Assembly: GCF_016908975.1 (NCBI RefSeq)
Contig: NZ_JAFBEX010000005.1
Location: 62,001 to 126,000, forward strand
DNA from: Neobacillus cucumis
Lineage (GTDB): Bacteria; Bacillota; Bacilli; Bacillales; Cytobacillaceae
DNA: 64,000 bases
Direction of reading: 5' to 3'
Positions 55,710-63,972 of the stretch are shown here, piece by piece. Under the pieces are notes generated by a model. It made no database searches and was not told where the DNA came from. It worked only from the letters and a program-made list of their open reading frames with translations. How positions within the stretch are numbered: position 1 is the first letter of the stretch; each line of letters opens with the position of its first letter. A program made the position numbers and the translations under genes.

Positions 55710-55813
55710 ATTCCATTCCTCCTTAAATCTTTTAGCTTTCGCAAACTAGGCCCTTGTGAATTTATGTACTTATCATGCACCAGCGAACTGAAACAGACAT
55801 GAGGAATAGCTGA

Positions 55814-56207
55814 ATGTTTCCTGAAAAGTTTTATAAGAAAATGATTGAAAAGGAAAGGAAAGGAAGTATTGTTAATATTTCCTCTGTATCATCAACTCTT
55901 TCAAGAGTGTTCACGTACTCTGTCCCAAAGGCTGGGCTTAACAGTGTAACACAGTTTCTAGCCCGTGAATTAGCACCAAATGGAATTCGTGTAAATGCCA
56001 TTATCCCTGGTTTCTTCCCGGCTGAGCAAAATCGGAAAATCTTAGATCAAGATAGAATGAATCTATTATGAGACATACACCGATGGAGCGTTTTTGGGAA
56101 GCGGAAGAGCTTCAAGGGGCGTTTGGCTTCCCTCTGACAAAGCATCAAGCTTTGTCACAGGTGCACTGATTCGAGTCGATCGTGGATTTGGAAGCATGAC
56201 GATTTAA
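55814..56207 (+). pseudogene. Broken short-chain dehydrogenase (YjmF/D-mannonate oxidoreductase-like)
   Basis: Only the C-terminal half remains. It has the active-site region GSIVNISSVSSTLSRVFTYSVPKAGLNSVTQFLARELAPNGIRVNAIIPGFFPAEQNRK, then loses frame at about 56061 (AAT-CT where AAT TCT is expected; continuing MRHTPMERF) and again near 56118 (continuing VWLPSDKASSFVTGALIRVDRGFGSMTI, stop at 56207). The PGFF..EQNR pattern resembles YjmF-type fructuronate/mannonate oxidoreductases. The NAD-binding N-terminal half is missing. It lies directly upstream of larE. Confidence 0.8.
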
Positions 56208-56272
56208 CGAAGCACAAAAAAATGATAAAAGTAAATTGCGTTCAAAAGAGAAATTTGAAGGGAGATGGGAAA

Positions 56273-57073
56273 ATGCTAACAGAGAAATATAACCAATTAC
56301 AGTCTATTCTCCTTAACTTAGAATCCGTAGTGGTCGCTTTTTCCGGAGGAGTTGACAGTACATTTTTATTAAAAGCAGCGGTTGAAACATTAGGCCCAGA
56401 ACATGTACTCACGGTTACAGCTGAGTCCGAAACCTATCCCTCTAGTGAATTGGAAGAAGCAAAAATATTGGCTCAACAAATTGGTGTTAGGCACCAAGTA
56501 ATTGAAACATCAGAGCTTGCGATTCCTGGTTATGCGGAAAATAATAAGAATCGGTGTTATTTTTGTAAAAGCAGTTTGTTTGATCATTTAATTCCTGTTA
56601 TGGTAGAAAAGGGATATCAAAATGTAATCTATGGAGTTATCGCCGATGATATGAACGAATATCGTCCAGGCATGCAAGCAGCTAAAGAAAAAGGAATACG
56701 TGGTCCGCTTCAAGAAGCGAATTTGTTTAAAGAAGAAATCAGGAAGCTTTCAAAGCAGTTTAAATTGCCAACCTGGGATAAACCGTCTTTTGCCTGTCTT
56801 TCTTCAAGAATCGCTTATGGAGAATACATTACGAAAGAAAAGCTAACAAAGGTTGATAAGGCGGAACGCTTTCTAAAATCCCTTTCGATACGCCAAGTTA
56901 GGGTTCGGACACATCAAGATATTGCTAGGATTGAAGTAGAACCAAACGATATGAAGGTAGTTTTAGAACATCACGATAGGATTGTGAGAGAACTGCAACA
57001 CTATGGATACAAATATATCACATTAGATTTATTGGGGTATCAGAGCGGTAGTATGAACAAGATTCTATCTTAG
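56273..57073 (+). CDS. larE: LarE, ATP-dependent sacrificial sulfur transferase
   Basis: 266 residues from the ATG at 56273 (GAAGGGAGA upstream). The PP-loop is VVVAFSGGVDSTFLLKAA; later come NRCYFCKSSLFDHL and KPSFACLSSRIAYGE, whose Cys corresponds to the sulfur-donating cysteine of Lactobacillus LarE. It converts the carboxylates of the pyridinium intermediate to thiocarboxylates during nickel-pincer nucleotide synthesis. The two extra cysteines in CYFC resemble forms that use an iron-sulfur cluster for catalytic sulfur transfer; this is a possibility only. A terminator separates it from gntK. Confidence 0.92.
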   Translation: MLTEKYNQLQSILLNLESVVVAFSGGVDSTFLLKAAVETLGPEHVLTVTAESETYPSSELEEAKILAQQIGVRHQVIETSELAIPGYAENNKNRCYFCKSSLFDHLIPVMVEKGYQNVIYGVIADDMNEYRPGMQAAKEKGIRGPLQEANLFKEEIRKLSKQFKLPTWDKPSFACLSSRIAYGEYITKEKLTKVDKAERFLKSLSIRQVRVRTHQDIARIEVEPNDMKVVLEHHDRIVRELQHYGYKYITLDLLGYQSGSMNKILS

Positions 57074-57106
57074 TATCTTTTATCCTTGAAGAGTGAAAGA
57101 TACTAA

Positions 57107-57141
57107 ATAAAAGGCTTTGGAAGGCACCAAAGCCTTTTATT
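57107..57141 (+). terminator. Terminator after larE
   Basis: ATAAAAGGCTTTGG/CCAAAGCCTTTTAT, 5-base loop, symmetrical A/T runs. Confidence 0.85.
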
Positions 57142-57178
57142 AAAGGAATGTTATTTTTATCTGTAAAGGGAGATTAAG

Positions 57179-58651
57179 ATGTCAAAAGAGTTCGTAATTG
57201 GAATTGATATTGGAACGACAAGTGTGAAAGCATGTGTCTTTAACATAAATGGTGATCTAATCTCTGAAGTGGAGAAAATGAATACTTTCCATTACCCACA
57301 GCAAGGCTGGGTCGAACAAGATCCGGTTGAAATCGAACGATCTGCAGTACTTGCAGTAAGGGAAGCAATTGATAAAGCTGCAATTGGGAAAGATGAGATA
57401 CTATCAATTGGTTTTTCTGCTGCCATGCATTCCCTTATTTGTGTGAACAAACAAGGGAAACCGATTTCTCCAGCTCTCATTTGGGCAGATGGAAGAAGTT
57501 ATGCTCAAGCTGAAACTGTATTAGAAACAATTGGACAAAGTATATATTTAAAAACAGGAACACCTATTCATCCAATGACGCCTTTAGTAAAATTATTATG
57601 GATGAAAGAAACAAACTATGACCCATACCTGCAAGCGGCATACTTCCTGTCCATTAAAGAATATATCCTTCTTTGCTGGTATAACCAAAGGGTAATCGAT
57701 TATTCTATGGCATCCGCCACAGGTCTATTTAATCCTTCAACACTTGAGTGGGAGCCTGAACTTTTAGTTCTAGCCGGTATTGAGAAAGAGCAGCTTTCAG
57801 AAATTGTTCCTCCTACAAAACTTATGACTGGAATTAAAAAAGACATTGCTGAAGAGATGGGCATTGAACCTGACATGCCTTTTGTTGTGGGAGCAGCAGA
57901 CGGACAATTGGCGAATCTGGGAATAGGCGCGATACTCCCTGGTGAGGCAGCCGTTTCCGTTGGAACAAGCGGTGCCATCCGGCAGATGATCAAAGGCATT
58001 CAAATAGATGAATTGCAACAAACATTTTGTTATTCCTTTACGGCTGATACATCCATCATTGGAGGCCCTACGAATAATGGTGGTATCGCCTTGCAATGGT
58101 TAAAAGAATTGGTCAACCATCAAGGCAGCTTTGAGGAATTTCTGGCAGAAGCGGAAAAAGTTGACCCCGGCGCAGAAGGGCTCTACTTTCTACCATATTT
58201 AAATGGTGAACGAGCCCCTCTTTGGAATCAGCGGGCAAAAGGGAACTTTTACGGGGTATCCATTACACATAAAAGAGAACATTTTGTTCGTGCCGTACTG
58301 GAAGGAATTACTTTTAATCTTTATCAAATAGGGAAGGCTTTAGAAAACATGGCAGGGAGCCCTCAAAAGATTTATGTCAATGGAGGTTTGGCCCGTTCTC
58401 CACTTTGGCTGCAAATAATGGCTGATATTTTTGAGGCGGAAATCTATGTCTCCTCAAGTCATCACAGTGCCGCTTGGGGTGCAGCGTGGACTGCGCTAGT
58501 TGGCATTGGCACTGTACAATCCTTTGAGGATATTAAAAAGAATATACCAATGGGGAAAGCAATTCTCCCAAATAAAGAGAACAGTGAATTCTATAAAGTC
58601 ATTTATGAAAAATATGAAAAGCTAGTCAAGACAATCGTCAAACATTTTTAA
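57179..58651 (+). CDS. gntK: Gluconokinase, FGGY carbohydrate kinase family
   Basis: 490 residues. Start MSKEFVIGIDIGTTSVKACVF gives the phosphate-1 loop; IGFSAAMHSLICVN, PALIWADGRS and HPMTPLVKLLWMKE form the substrate side, and VNGGLARSPLWLQIMADIF with GAAWTAL the nucleotide side. The ALIWADGR and SAAMHS patterns match gluconokinases of Bacillus (GntK); xylulokinase is the main alternative. It would make 6-phosphogluconate from gluconate. Its location inside a lar cofactor cluster suggests that the missing LarA-type enzyme acts on a sugar acid. Confidence 0.85.
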   Translation: MSKEFVIGIDIGTTSVKACVFNINGDLISEVEKMNTFHYPQQGWVEQDPVEIERSAVLAVREAIDKAAIGKDEILSIGFSAAMHSLICVNKQGKPISPALIWADGRSYAQAETVLETIGQSIYLKTGTPIHPMTPLVKLLWMKETNYDPYLQAAYFLSIKEYILLCWYNQRVIDYSMASATGLFNPSTLEWEPELLVLAGIEKEQLSEIVPPTKLMTGIKKDIAEEMGIEPDMPFVVGAADGQLANLGIGAILPGEAAVSVGTSGAIRQMIKGIQIDELQQTFCYSFTADTSIIGGPTNNGGIALQWLKELVNHQGSFEEFLAEAEKVDPGAEGLYFLPYLNGERAPLWNQRAKGNFYGVSITHKREHFVRAVLEGITFNLYQIGKALENMAGSPQKIYVNGGLARSPLWLQIMADIFEAEIYVSSSHHSAAWGAAWTALVGIGTVQSFEDIKKNIPMGKAILPNKENSEFYKVIYEKYEKLVKTIVKHF

Positions 58652-58723
58652 GACATTTCTGTATTAAGGAATGATGATGTTAATGGGGATTCATTATGGA
58701 GTATAACTTAAGGGGTTGAGGGT

Positions 58724-59495
58724 TTGCTTGATGATATTTTAGAAAAAGTTCAAAACGGGACCCTTAGTATAAATGAAGCAAAAGAACGTTTAGCTACATT
58801 TGAGAATCTGGGTTTTGCCAAAATTGATCATCATCGGAAGAACGTCAGGGTTTCCCTGAGGTCGTTTTTGGTGAAGGAAAGACGGCAGAACAAATCATTA
58901 TGATTATTCAATCATTAAGAGACCGCAACAATCAAGTGTTGGTGACAGAGTTTCCCCAGAAAAAGCAGAAATTGTTCGAAGTGCTTGTCCCGATTTTATC
59001 TATGATCATGTAGCGCAAATTCTCTTTTGGAAGAATGAAACCGGCTCAGGAAGTACTATGCATGGATATATTGCCGTTATTTGCGCAGGAACCTCTGATT
59101 TAAGAGTGGCCGAGGAAGCGGCAGTAACTGCTGAGGTTCTTGGAAGCAAAGTGCATCGAATATATGATGTTGGGGTCGCAGGAATCCACCGCTTGCTTAA
59201 TCATGCGGAGGAAATCCAAAATGCGACCCTTTCCGTTGTCGTTGCTGGTATGGCAGGGGCCCTACCGAGTGTCGTTGGCGGTCTCGTTTCCCATCCTGTA
59301 ATTGCCGTTCCAACGAGTATTGGATATGGTGCTAATTTTAAAGGGTTATCCGCCCTGCTTACGATGTTAAATTCGTGTGCGTCAGGAATCAGTGTTGTAA
59401 ATATCGATAATGGATTTGGCGGAGGCTATAATGCTGTCTTGATTCATCAACTTGCACAAAAGGGGCAGAACAGAAATGAAGACACTTTATTTTGA
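58724..59495 (+). pseudogene. larB: larB with two single-base deletions (nickel-pincer carboxylase)
   Basis: Starts at TTG 58724 (LLDDILEKVQNGTLSINEAKERL). Frame is lost at about 58841-58845 (AAGAACGTCAGG, where one extra C restores RQGFPEVVFGEGKTAEQI) and again near 58946 (GACAGAG, where one extra A restores VTRVSPEKAEIV). The rest is intact from Met 59058: GYIAVICAGTSDLRVAEEAA, VVVAGMAGALPSVVGGLV and VNIDNGFGGGYNAV, a purE-like fold. LarB carboxylates and hydrolyses NaAD at the first step. Either a true pseudogene or assembly errors. It overlaps the start of larC. Confidence 0.85.
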
Positions 59496-60297
59496 TTGTT
59501 TTTCAGGAATAAGCGGGGATATGATCATTGGTGGTCTCATTGATGCAGGGGCTGATCCACATAACCTAGAAAAAGAATTAAAAAATCTTCAGATTGAAGA
59601 CGAATATGAGTTGAAATGGAAAAAAATCGTAAAGAATGGAATTACTAGTACAAAGTTTGATGTGCTGTTACTAAATCAACATAACCACCACGAGCATACA
59701 CACGATCATAGTCATGACCACGAACATACACACAATCATAGTCATGACCACGAGCATGTACATGACCATAGTCACCACCATCATCATGACCATCGTGCTT
59801 ATAAAGAGATTGTAAGGTTAATTGAGAATGCGGAATTGGCTGATCAAGTAAAGGAAACCGCTTTGAAAATATTTAAAAAAATTGGTGAAGCCGAGGGACT
59901 TATTCACGGCATCCCCTTAGAACAAGTACATTTTCATGAAGTGGGAGCAGTAGATTCGATTATTGACATCGTTGGGGCTTCGATACTCATACATCAACTT
60001 GAAATAGCAACTGTAAAGTCTTCGCCGATTCCTGTGGGTACCGGTCATATTCATATTGACCATGGCATTTATCCTGTACCTGCTCCGGCAACCTTAGAAA
60101 TATTAAAGGGAGTTCCGATACAGCATTCGAATGTCAGAGCGAAGCTTACTACTCCAACCGGAGCAGCCATCGTTTCGGTCCTTGCTGAGGAATTTTGTGC
60201 AATTCCTTCTATGAAGGTTCAGTCTATAGGTTATGGAGCCGGAACAAAGACTTTTAAAGATAGACCCAATGTCTTACGAATCATTATTGGCGAGTAA
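59476..60297 (+). CDS. larC1: LarC, N-terminal part (LarC1), nickel insertion
   Basis: 273 residues from the ATG at 59476, which overlaps the end of larB by 20 bases. MKTLYFDCFSGISGDMIIGGLIDAGAD is the conserved start. Residues ~70-108 are a histidine tract made of HDHSHDHEHTH-type repeats, expected to hold nickel. Then come HFHEVGAVDSIIDIVGA, PVGTGHIHIDHGIYPVPAPAT and LTTPTGAAIV. LarC is a CTP-dependent nickel cyclometallase. The C-terminal domain is a separate gene downstream. Confidence 0.9.
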   Translation: MKTLYFDCFSGISGDMIIGGLIDAGADPHNLEKELKNLQIEDEYELKWKKIVKNGITSTKFDVLLLNQHNHHEHTHDHSHDHEHTHNHSHDHEHVHDHSHHHHHDHRAYKEIVRLIENAELADQVKETALKIFKKIGEAEGLIHGIPLEQVHFHEVGAVDSIIDIVGASILIHQLEIATVKSSPIPVGTGHIHIDHGIYPVPAPATLEILKGVPIQHSNVRAKLTTPTGAAIVSVLAEEFCAIPSMKVQSIGYGAGTKTFKDRPNVLRIIIGE

Positions 60298-60332
60298 TAG
60301 CGTTTACCACTAATGTGAAAGGAGTTTGCCAA

Positions 60333-60803
60333 ATGGTTTCACATCCTCCTAATCATGAACATCTTGACGAACATATGGTCAAAATGGAGGTTAATCTTGA
60401 TGATATACCAGGAGAATGGCTAGGCTATGTTATGGACCTGTTATTCGAAGCAGGTGCTAATGATGTCTTTTACACACCGATATATATGAAAAAAAATAGA
60501 CCAGGCATTCTACTACAACTACTCTGTTCACATCAAAAGGTCACCAAAATGAAAGAAATCTTGTTTAACGAAACAACAACACTGGGTGTACGCTACTTCC
60601 CGCTGACTGTACATCGGTTAGAGAGAGAGTATAAAAAAGTGATGACAGAGTGGGGCACCGTAACCGTAAAATTGGGATTATATAATGGGGACGTAGTTCA
60701 GAATGCGCCAGAGTTTGAGGAATGTAAAGCCATGGCACAACTCTATAATGTTCCCTTAAAAAAGGTGTATGAGCAGGTATGGAAGGCATTAGGGCAAATT
60801 TAA
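60333..60803 (+). CDS. larC2: LarC, C-terminal part (LarC2)
   Basis: 156 residues from the ATG at 60333 (AAAGGAG nine bases upstream). It begins MVSHPPNHEHLDEHMVKMEVNLDD and has DIPGEWLGYVMDLLFEAGANDVFYTPIYMKKNRPG, the conserved C-terminal LarC domain, and KLGLYNGDVVQNAPEFEECKAMA. It is separated from LarC1 by stop codons and 35 bases and has its own ribosome binding site, so it should be made independently and assemble with LarC1. Confidence 0.88.
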   Translation: MVSHPPNHEHLDEHMVKMEVNLDDIPGEWLGYVMDLLFEAGANDVFYTPIYMKKNRPGILLQLLCSHQKVTKMKEILFNETTTLGVRYFPLTVHRLEREYKKVMTEWGTVTVKLGLYNGDVVQNAPEFEECKAMAQLYNVPLKKVYEQVWKALGQI

Positions 60804-60824
60804 AAGAAGGAGAAAAGCACCTCA

Positions 60825-61472
60825 ATGATAAGCTATATTTCCATACTATTTCTTGGTTTTATTCTAGGTATTAAGCATTCGATTGAACCGGATCATATTA
60901 TCGCTGTTTCAACCATGGTCAGTAAAAGTAAAAAACTATCACGCTCTACCTTAACAGGAGTTTTTTGGGGGATTGGCCATACCAGTACTCTATTAATTGT
61001 TGGGATGATCCTGGTTTTGATGAAAGGAGAGCTTTCAGATAAATGGGCTATGTCACTTGAGTTTCTGGTCGGCTTTATGCTTGTCTACTTGGGTATGAAA
61101 AATATGATAGTAGATAGAAAGAAAGATTCCCATCAAGAAGCTCACAATCATGAGAAAGCATTTTTAATAAAAATTACCGTAATTGGTTTTGTTCATGGTC
61201 TGGCTGGCAGTGCCGCAATGGTTTTATTGACGATGTCCACTGTTTCAACCGTTTGGGAATGTGCTCTTTATATTTTAATATTTGGAATCGGAACCATTAT
61301 TGGTATGATGTCATTTACAACGATTATTGGAATTCCTTTTGTTTATAGTAAAAAAAGCATCAACCTTGACCGTTCATTAACACAGCTGGCCGGCTCAGTT
61401 AGTTTTCTATTTGGAATCTACTATATGTACAATATTGGAGTTTCCGAAGGTTTATTTCAAATGTGGAAATAG
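60825..61472 (+). CDS. Nickel/cobalt permease-like membrane protein (UreH/NiCoT type)
   Basis: 215 residues, six or so helices. The metal-binding signature of NiCoT-type permeases is in the first helix: GIKHSIEPDHIIAVSTMVS (H-x4-D-H). A histidine-containing loop SHQEAHNHEK and GFVHGLAGSAAMVLL follow. It probably imports nickel for the LarC step. It starts 22 bases after larC2, completing the operon, and is followed by a terminator. Urease accessory UreH is the nearest named family. Confidence 0.82.
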   Translation: MISYISILFLGFILGIKHSIEPDHIIAVSTMVSKSKKLSRSTLTGVFWGIGHTSTLLIVGMILVLMKGELSDKWAMSLEFLVGFMLVYLGMKNMIVDRKKDSHQEAHNHEKAFLIKITVIGFVHGLAGSAAMVLLTMSTVSTVWECALYILIFGIGTIIGMMSFTTIIGIPFVYSKKSINLDRSLTQLAGSVSFLFGIYYMYNIGVSEGLFQMWK

Positions 61473-61494
61473 TAAGTCCAAGTATCTCCAAATA

Positions 61495-61544
61495 AAAAGT
61501 CCAACCATTGCAGCATTTCTAGCTGGGATAGTTGGGCTTTTTTG
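61495..61544. terminator. Terminator between the lar operon and the RpiR gene
   Basis: AAAAGTCCAAC/GTTGGGCTTTT (one wobble) around a 24-base loop; usable from both sides. Confidence 0.75.
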
Positions 61545-61558
61545 ATTGTGTACATTCG

Positions 61559-62290
61559 TCATTTATTTTTCGATAGATTATAAACTTCCCGTGCAAGGGA
61601 CTCCAAAATATAGACAACAGGTAAAGAAGTAGTTATGTTTGAAGTCTTCAAGCGCTCTTCTGTAACAAAGTAAGGAATATTAATATCTGAAAATTTTGCA
61701 ATGGTGTTTACTTTATTATTGGTGATACTAATAATTTTACTTCCTTCCTTTTTAAGTTTATTGACATGTTTTAAGGTATAAGCTGTTTCGCCTGAAACTG
61801 ATATACAAATGGTTGTGCTGTCTTGTAAATAATCTGTTTCAATTGGGAAATGTGGATCTTTTATATGCAAAGAAAATTTACCCATACTTGAAAAATACCT
61901 TGCACCAAACTCGGCTAGAATACCAGAAGCTCCAATCCCAACAAAAATAACATTTTTTGATTGAGCAATTAAACTAGCAGCTTCCGAAATAATCGATTGA
62001 AAATTGGCATTCATAGTCCTCTCAATAAATTCCGTTAATGAGTGTTGCGGGCTTTTAATATTAGTTGCTTGATTCTCTTCTGAATAAAGCTTTAATTTTA
62101 CTTTAAATTCAGAGAATCCTTCACAATTTACCTTCTTACAAAAACGTAAAATGCTAGTGGTTGAGACATGAGATTCATCCGCTAAGTCACGAATACGCAT
62201 ATAGATAACTTTATCACTGTTTAAATTTATATAATTATACAATGACATTTCTAGCTCATTAAATGAAGCGATTACATCATTCGTAAACAT
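61559..62290 (-). CDS. RpiR/MurR-family transcriptional regulator
   Basis: 243 residues from the ATG at 62290 (GGGGGAAAAGGA upstream; an ATG at 62311 lacks a site). N-terminal helix-turn-helix (YINLNSDKVIYMRIRDLADESHVSTTSILRFCKKVNCEGFSEFKVKLKLY), then a SIS phospho-sugar-binding domain (VIFVGIGASGILAEFGARYFSSMG, CISVSGETAYTLKHV). Divergent from the GH4 gene, which it should regulate in response to a phosphorylated beta-glucoside. Palindromes lie between the two. Confidence 0.9.
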   Translation of the reverse strand: MFTNDVIASFNELEMSLYNYINLNSDKVIYMRIRDLADESHVSTTSILRFCKKVNCEGFSEFKVKLKLYSEENQATNIKSPQHSLTEFIERTMNANFQSIISEAASLIAQSKNVIFVGIGASGILAEFGARYFSSMGKFSLHIKDPHFPIETDYLQDSTTICISVSGETAYTLKHVNKLKKEGSKIISITNNKVNTIAKFSDINIPYFVTEERLKTSNITTSLPVVYILESLAREVYNLSKNK

Positions 62291-62355
62291 AGTCCTTTTC
62301 CCCCAAAACAAGATTCTTCTACTAATATTTATACATGTTTAACTATTAAAATAAA

Positions 62356-62391
62356 GTGTTTTAAAAAACACAGTGTTCCAAACTTGGAACA
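62356..62391. promoter_or_regulatory. Operator region for the RpiR regulator
   Basis: Two adjacent dyads: GTGTTTTA/AAAAACAC (62356-62371, one mismatch) and TGTTCCAA-AC-TTGGAACA (62374-62391, perfect 8-bp arms). They lie 66-101 bases upstream of the RpiR start. Confidence 0.55.
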
Positions 62392-62478
62392 TAACACATC
62401 TTGCGGAACAAAAAACTAGATAGCTGAAATGTATTTACCTGCAAAATTATTATGGTTACAATAACGTTACAGTAATAA

Positions 62479-62493
62479 ATAAAGCGTTTGCAA
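62479..62493 (-). promoter_or_regulatory. cre-like site upstream of the GH4 gene
   Basis: Minus strand TTGCAAACGCTTTAT matches the cre consensus at 13 of 15 positions. It lies 142 bases before the GH4 start. Confidence 0.45.
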
Positions 62494-62634
62494 AGGGTAG
62501 AATTTGCAGAAACTTTTTCATCAAATTTTTTTCAATTACATACTATTTTAAAGCATTACAGCAAGACAGTAAAGTCATTCTCTATTAACTGAAATCTATC
62601 ACTTATTCTATTAAACAACCTGGAGGTATGTAAA

Positions 62635-63963
62635 ATGTCAAAAGGAATTAAGATTGTCACTATTGGCGGTGGTTCCAGCTATACACCGGAACTAGTAGAA
62701 GGTTTTATTAAACGGTATGAGGAGCTTCCTATCAGAGAACTTTGGTTAGTAGATATTCCAGCTGGGCAAGAAAAACTAAATATAGTTGGAACTCTCGCAA
62801 AAAGAATGATTGAAAAAGCTGGACTTCCAATTGAGGTTCATTTAACACTAAATCGCCGCGAAGCATTAAAGGATGCTGATTTCGTTACAACACAATTTCG
62901 TGTGGGCCTGCTTGATGCCCGTGCAAAAGATGAAAGAATTCCTCTTAAATATAATGTCATTGGACAGGAAACTAACGGACCAGGTGGATTATTTAAGGGC
63001 TTGAGAACGATTCCTGTGATATTAGATATTTGTAAGGATATGGAAGAGTTATGTCCAGATGCATGGTTGGTAAACTTCACTAACCCTGCTGGAATGGTAA
63101 CAGAGGCTGTACTTCGCTATTCTAATATCAAAAAAGTGGTTGGACTTTGTAACGTTCCGATCGGTATCCGAATGAGAGTCGCGAAAATGTTGGATGTTGC
63201 TCCCGAGCAAGTTCATGTTGATTTCGCTGGTCTAAATCATATGGTATACGGCTTAGATGTAAGAGTGGATGGTAAGAGTGTACTGGACCAGGTCCTTGTT
63301 GAAATGGGCAAACCAGAAAATGCTTTAACCATGAAAAACATCCCAGGATTAACTTGGGAACCAGAATTCTTACTTGGTTTAGGAGCGATTCCTTGCGGAT
63401 ATCATCGCTACTACTACAAAACACAGCAAATGCTTGAAAGAGAATTAGAAGAAGCTGCAACAACAGGTACTCGTGCAGAAGTAGTAAAACGAGTAGAAAC
63501 CGAATTATTCGAACTATATAAAGATCCAAACCTTGCTATTAAACCACCACAATTAGAAAAACGCGGCGGTGCCTATTACAGTGATGCGGCATGTAACTTG
63601 ATCAACTCAATCTATAATGATAAGCGTGACATTCAGCCGGTCAATACACGTAACAATGGGGCTATTGCAAGCATTCCTAACGACTCAGCAGTAGAAGTAA
63701 ACTGTGTGATTACGAAAGAAGGACCAAAGCCAATTGCTGTAGGTGACCTTCCAGTTCAAGTCAGAGGGTTAGTACAACAAATTAAATCATTCGAGCGTGT
63801 AGCAGCTGAAGCTGCGGTAACAGGGGATTATAATACGGCATTACTAGCCATGACCATTAACCCATTAGTGCCATCTGACAAGGTAGCGAAACAAATTTTA
63901 GATGAAATGCTTGAAGCACATAAAGAACATTTGCCTCAATTTCATCAAACAGTAGAAGTTTAA
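62635..63963 (+). CDS. licH: 6-phospho-beta-glucosidase, glycoside hydrolase family 4
   Basis: 442 residues. NAD-binding start KIVTIGGGSSYTPELVEGFI, then NFTNPAGMVTEAVLRY, the metal ligand Cys in VVGLCNVPIG and His in FAGLNHMVYGLDV: the NAD+ and Mn2+-dependent GH4 mechanism. The pattern matches LicH/CelF 6-phospho-beta-glucosidases, which cleave phosphorylated cellobiose or lichenan fragments. CTGGAGG precedes the ATG by eight bases. No PTS gene is between it and the window end; one may follow outside. A second phospho-beta-glucosidase (GH1) is encoded at 30005. Confidence 0.93.
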   Translation: MSKGIKIVTIGGGSSYTPELVEGFIKRYEELPIRELWLVDIPAGQEKLNIVGTLAKRMIEKAGLPIEVHLTLNRREALKDADFVTTQFRVGLLDARAKDERIPLKYNVIGQETNGPGGLFKGLRTIPVILDICKDMEELCPDAWLVNFTNPAGMVTEAVLRYSNIKKVVGLCNVPIGIRMRVAKMLDVAPEQVHVDFAGLNHMVYGLDVRVDGKSVLDQVLVEMGKPENALTMKNIPGLTWEPEFLLGLGAIPCGYHRYYYKTQQMLERELEEAATTGTRAEVVKRVETELFELYKDPNLAIKPPQLEKRGGAYYSDAACNLINSIYNDKRDIQPVNTRNNGAIASIPNDSAVEVNCVITKEGPKPIAVGDLPVQVRGLVQQIKSFERVAAEAAVTGDYNTALLAMTINPLVPSDKVAKQILDEMLEAHKEHLPQFHQTVEV

Positions 63964-63972
63964 GTAATTTAC

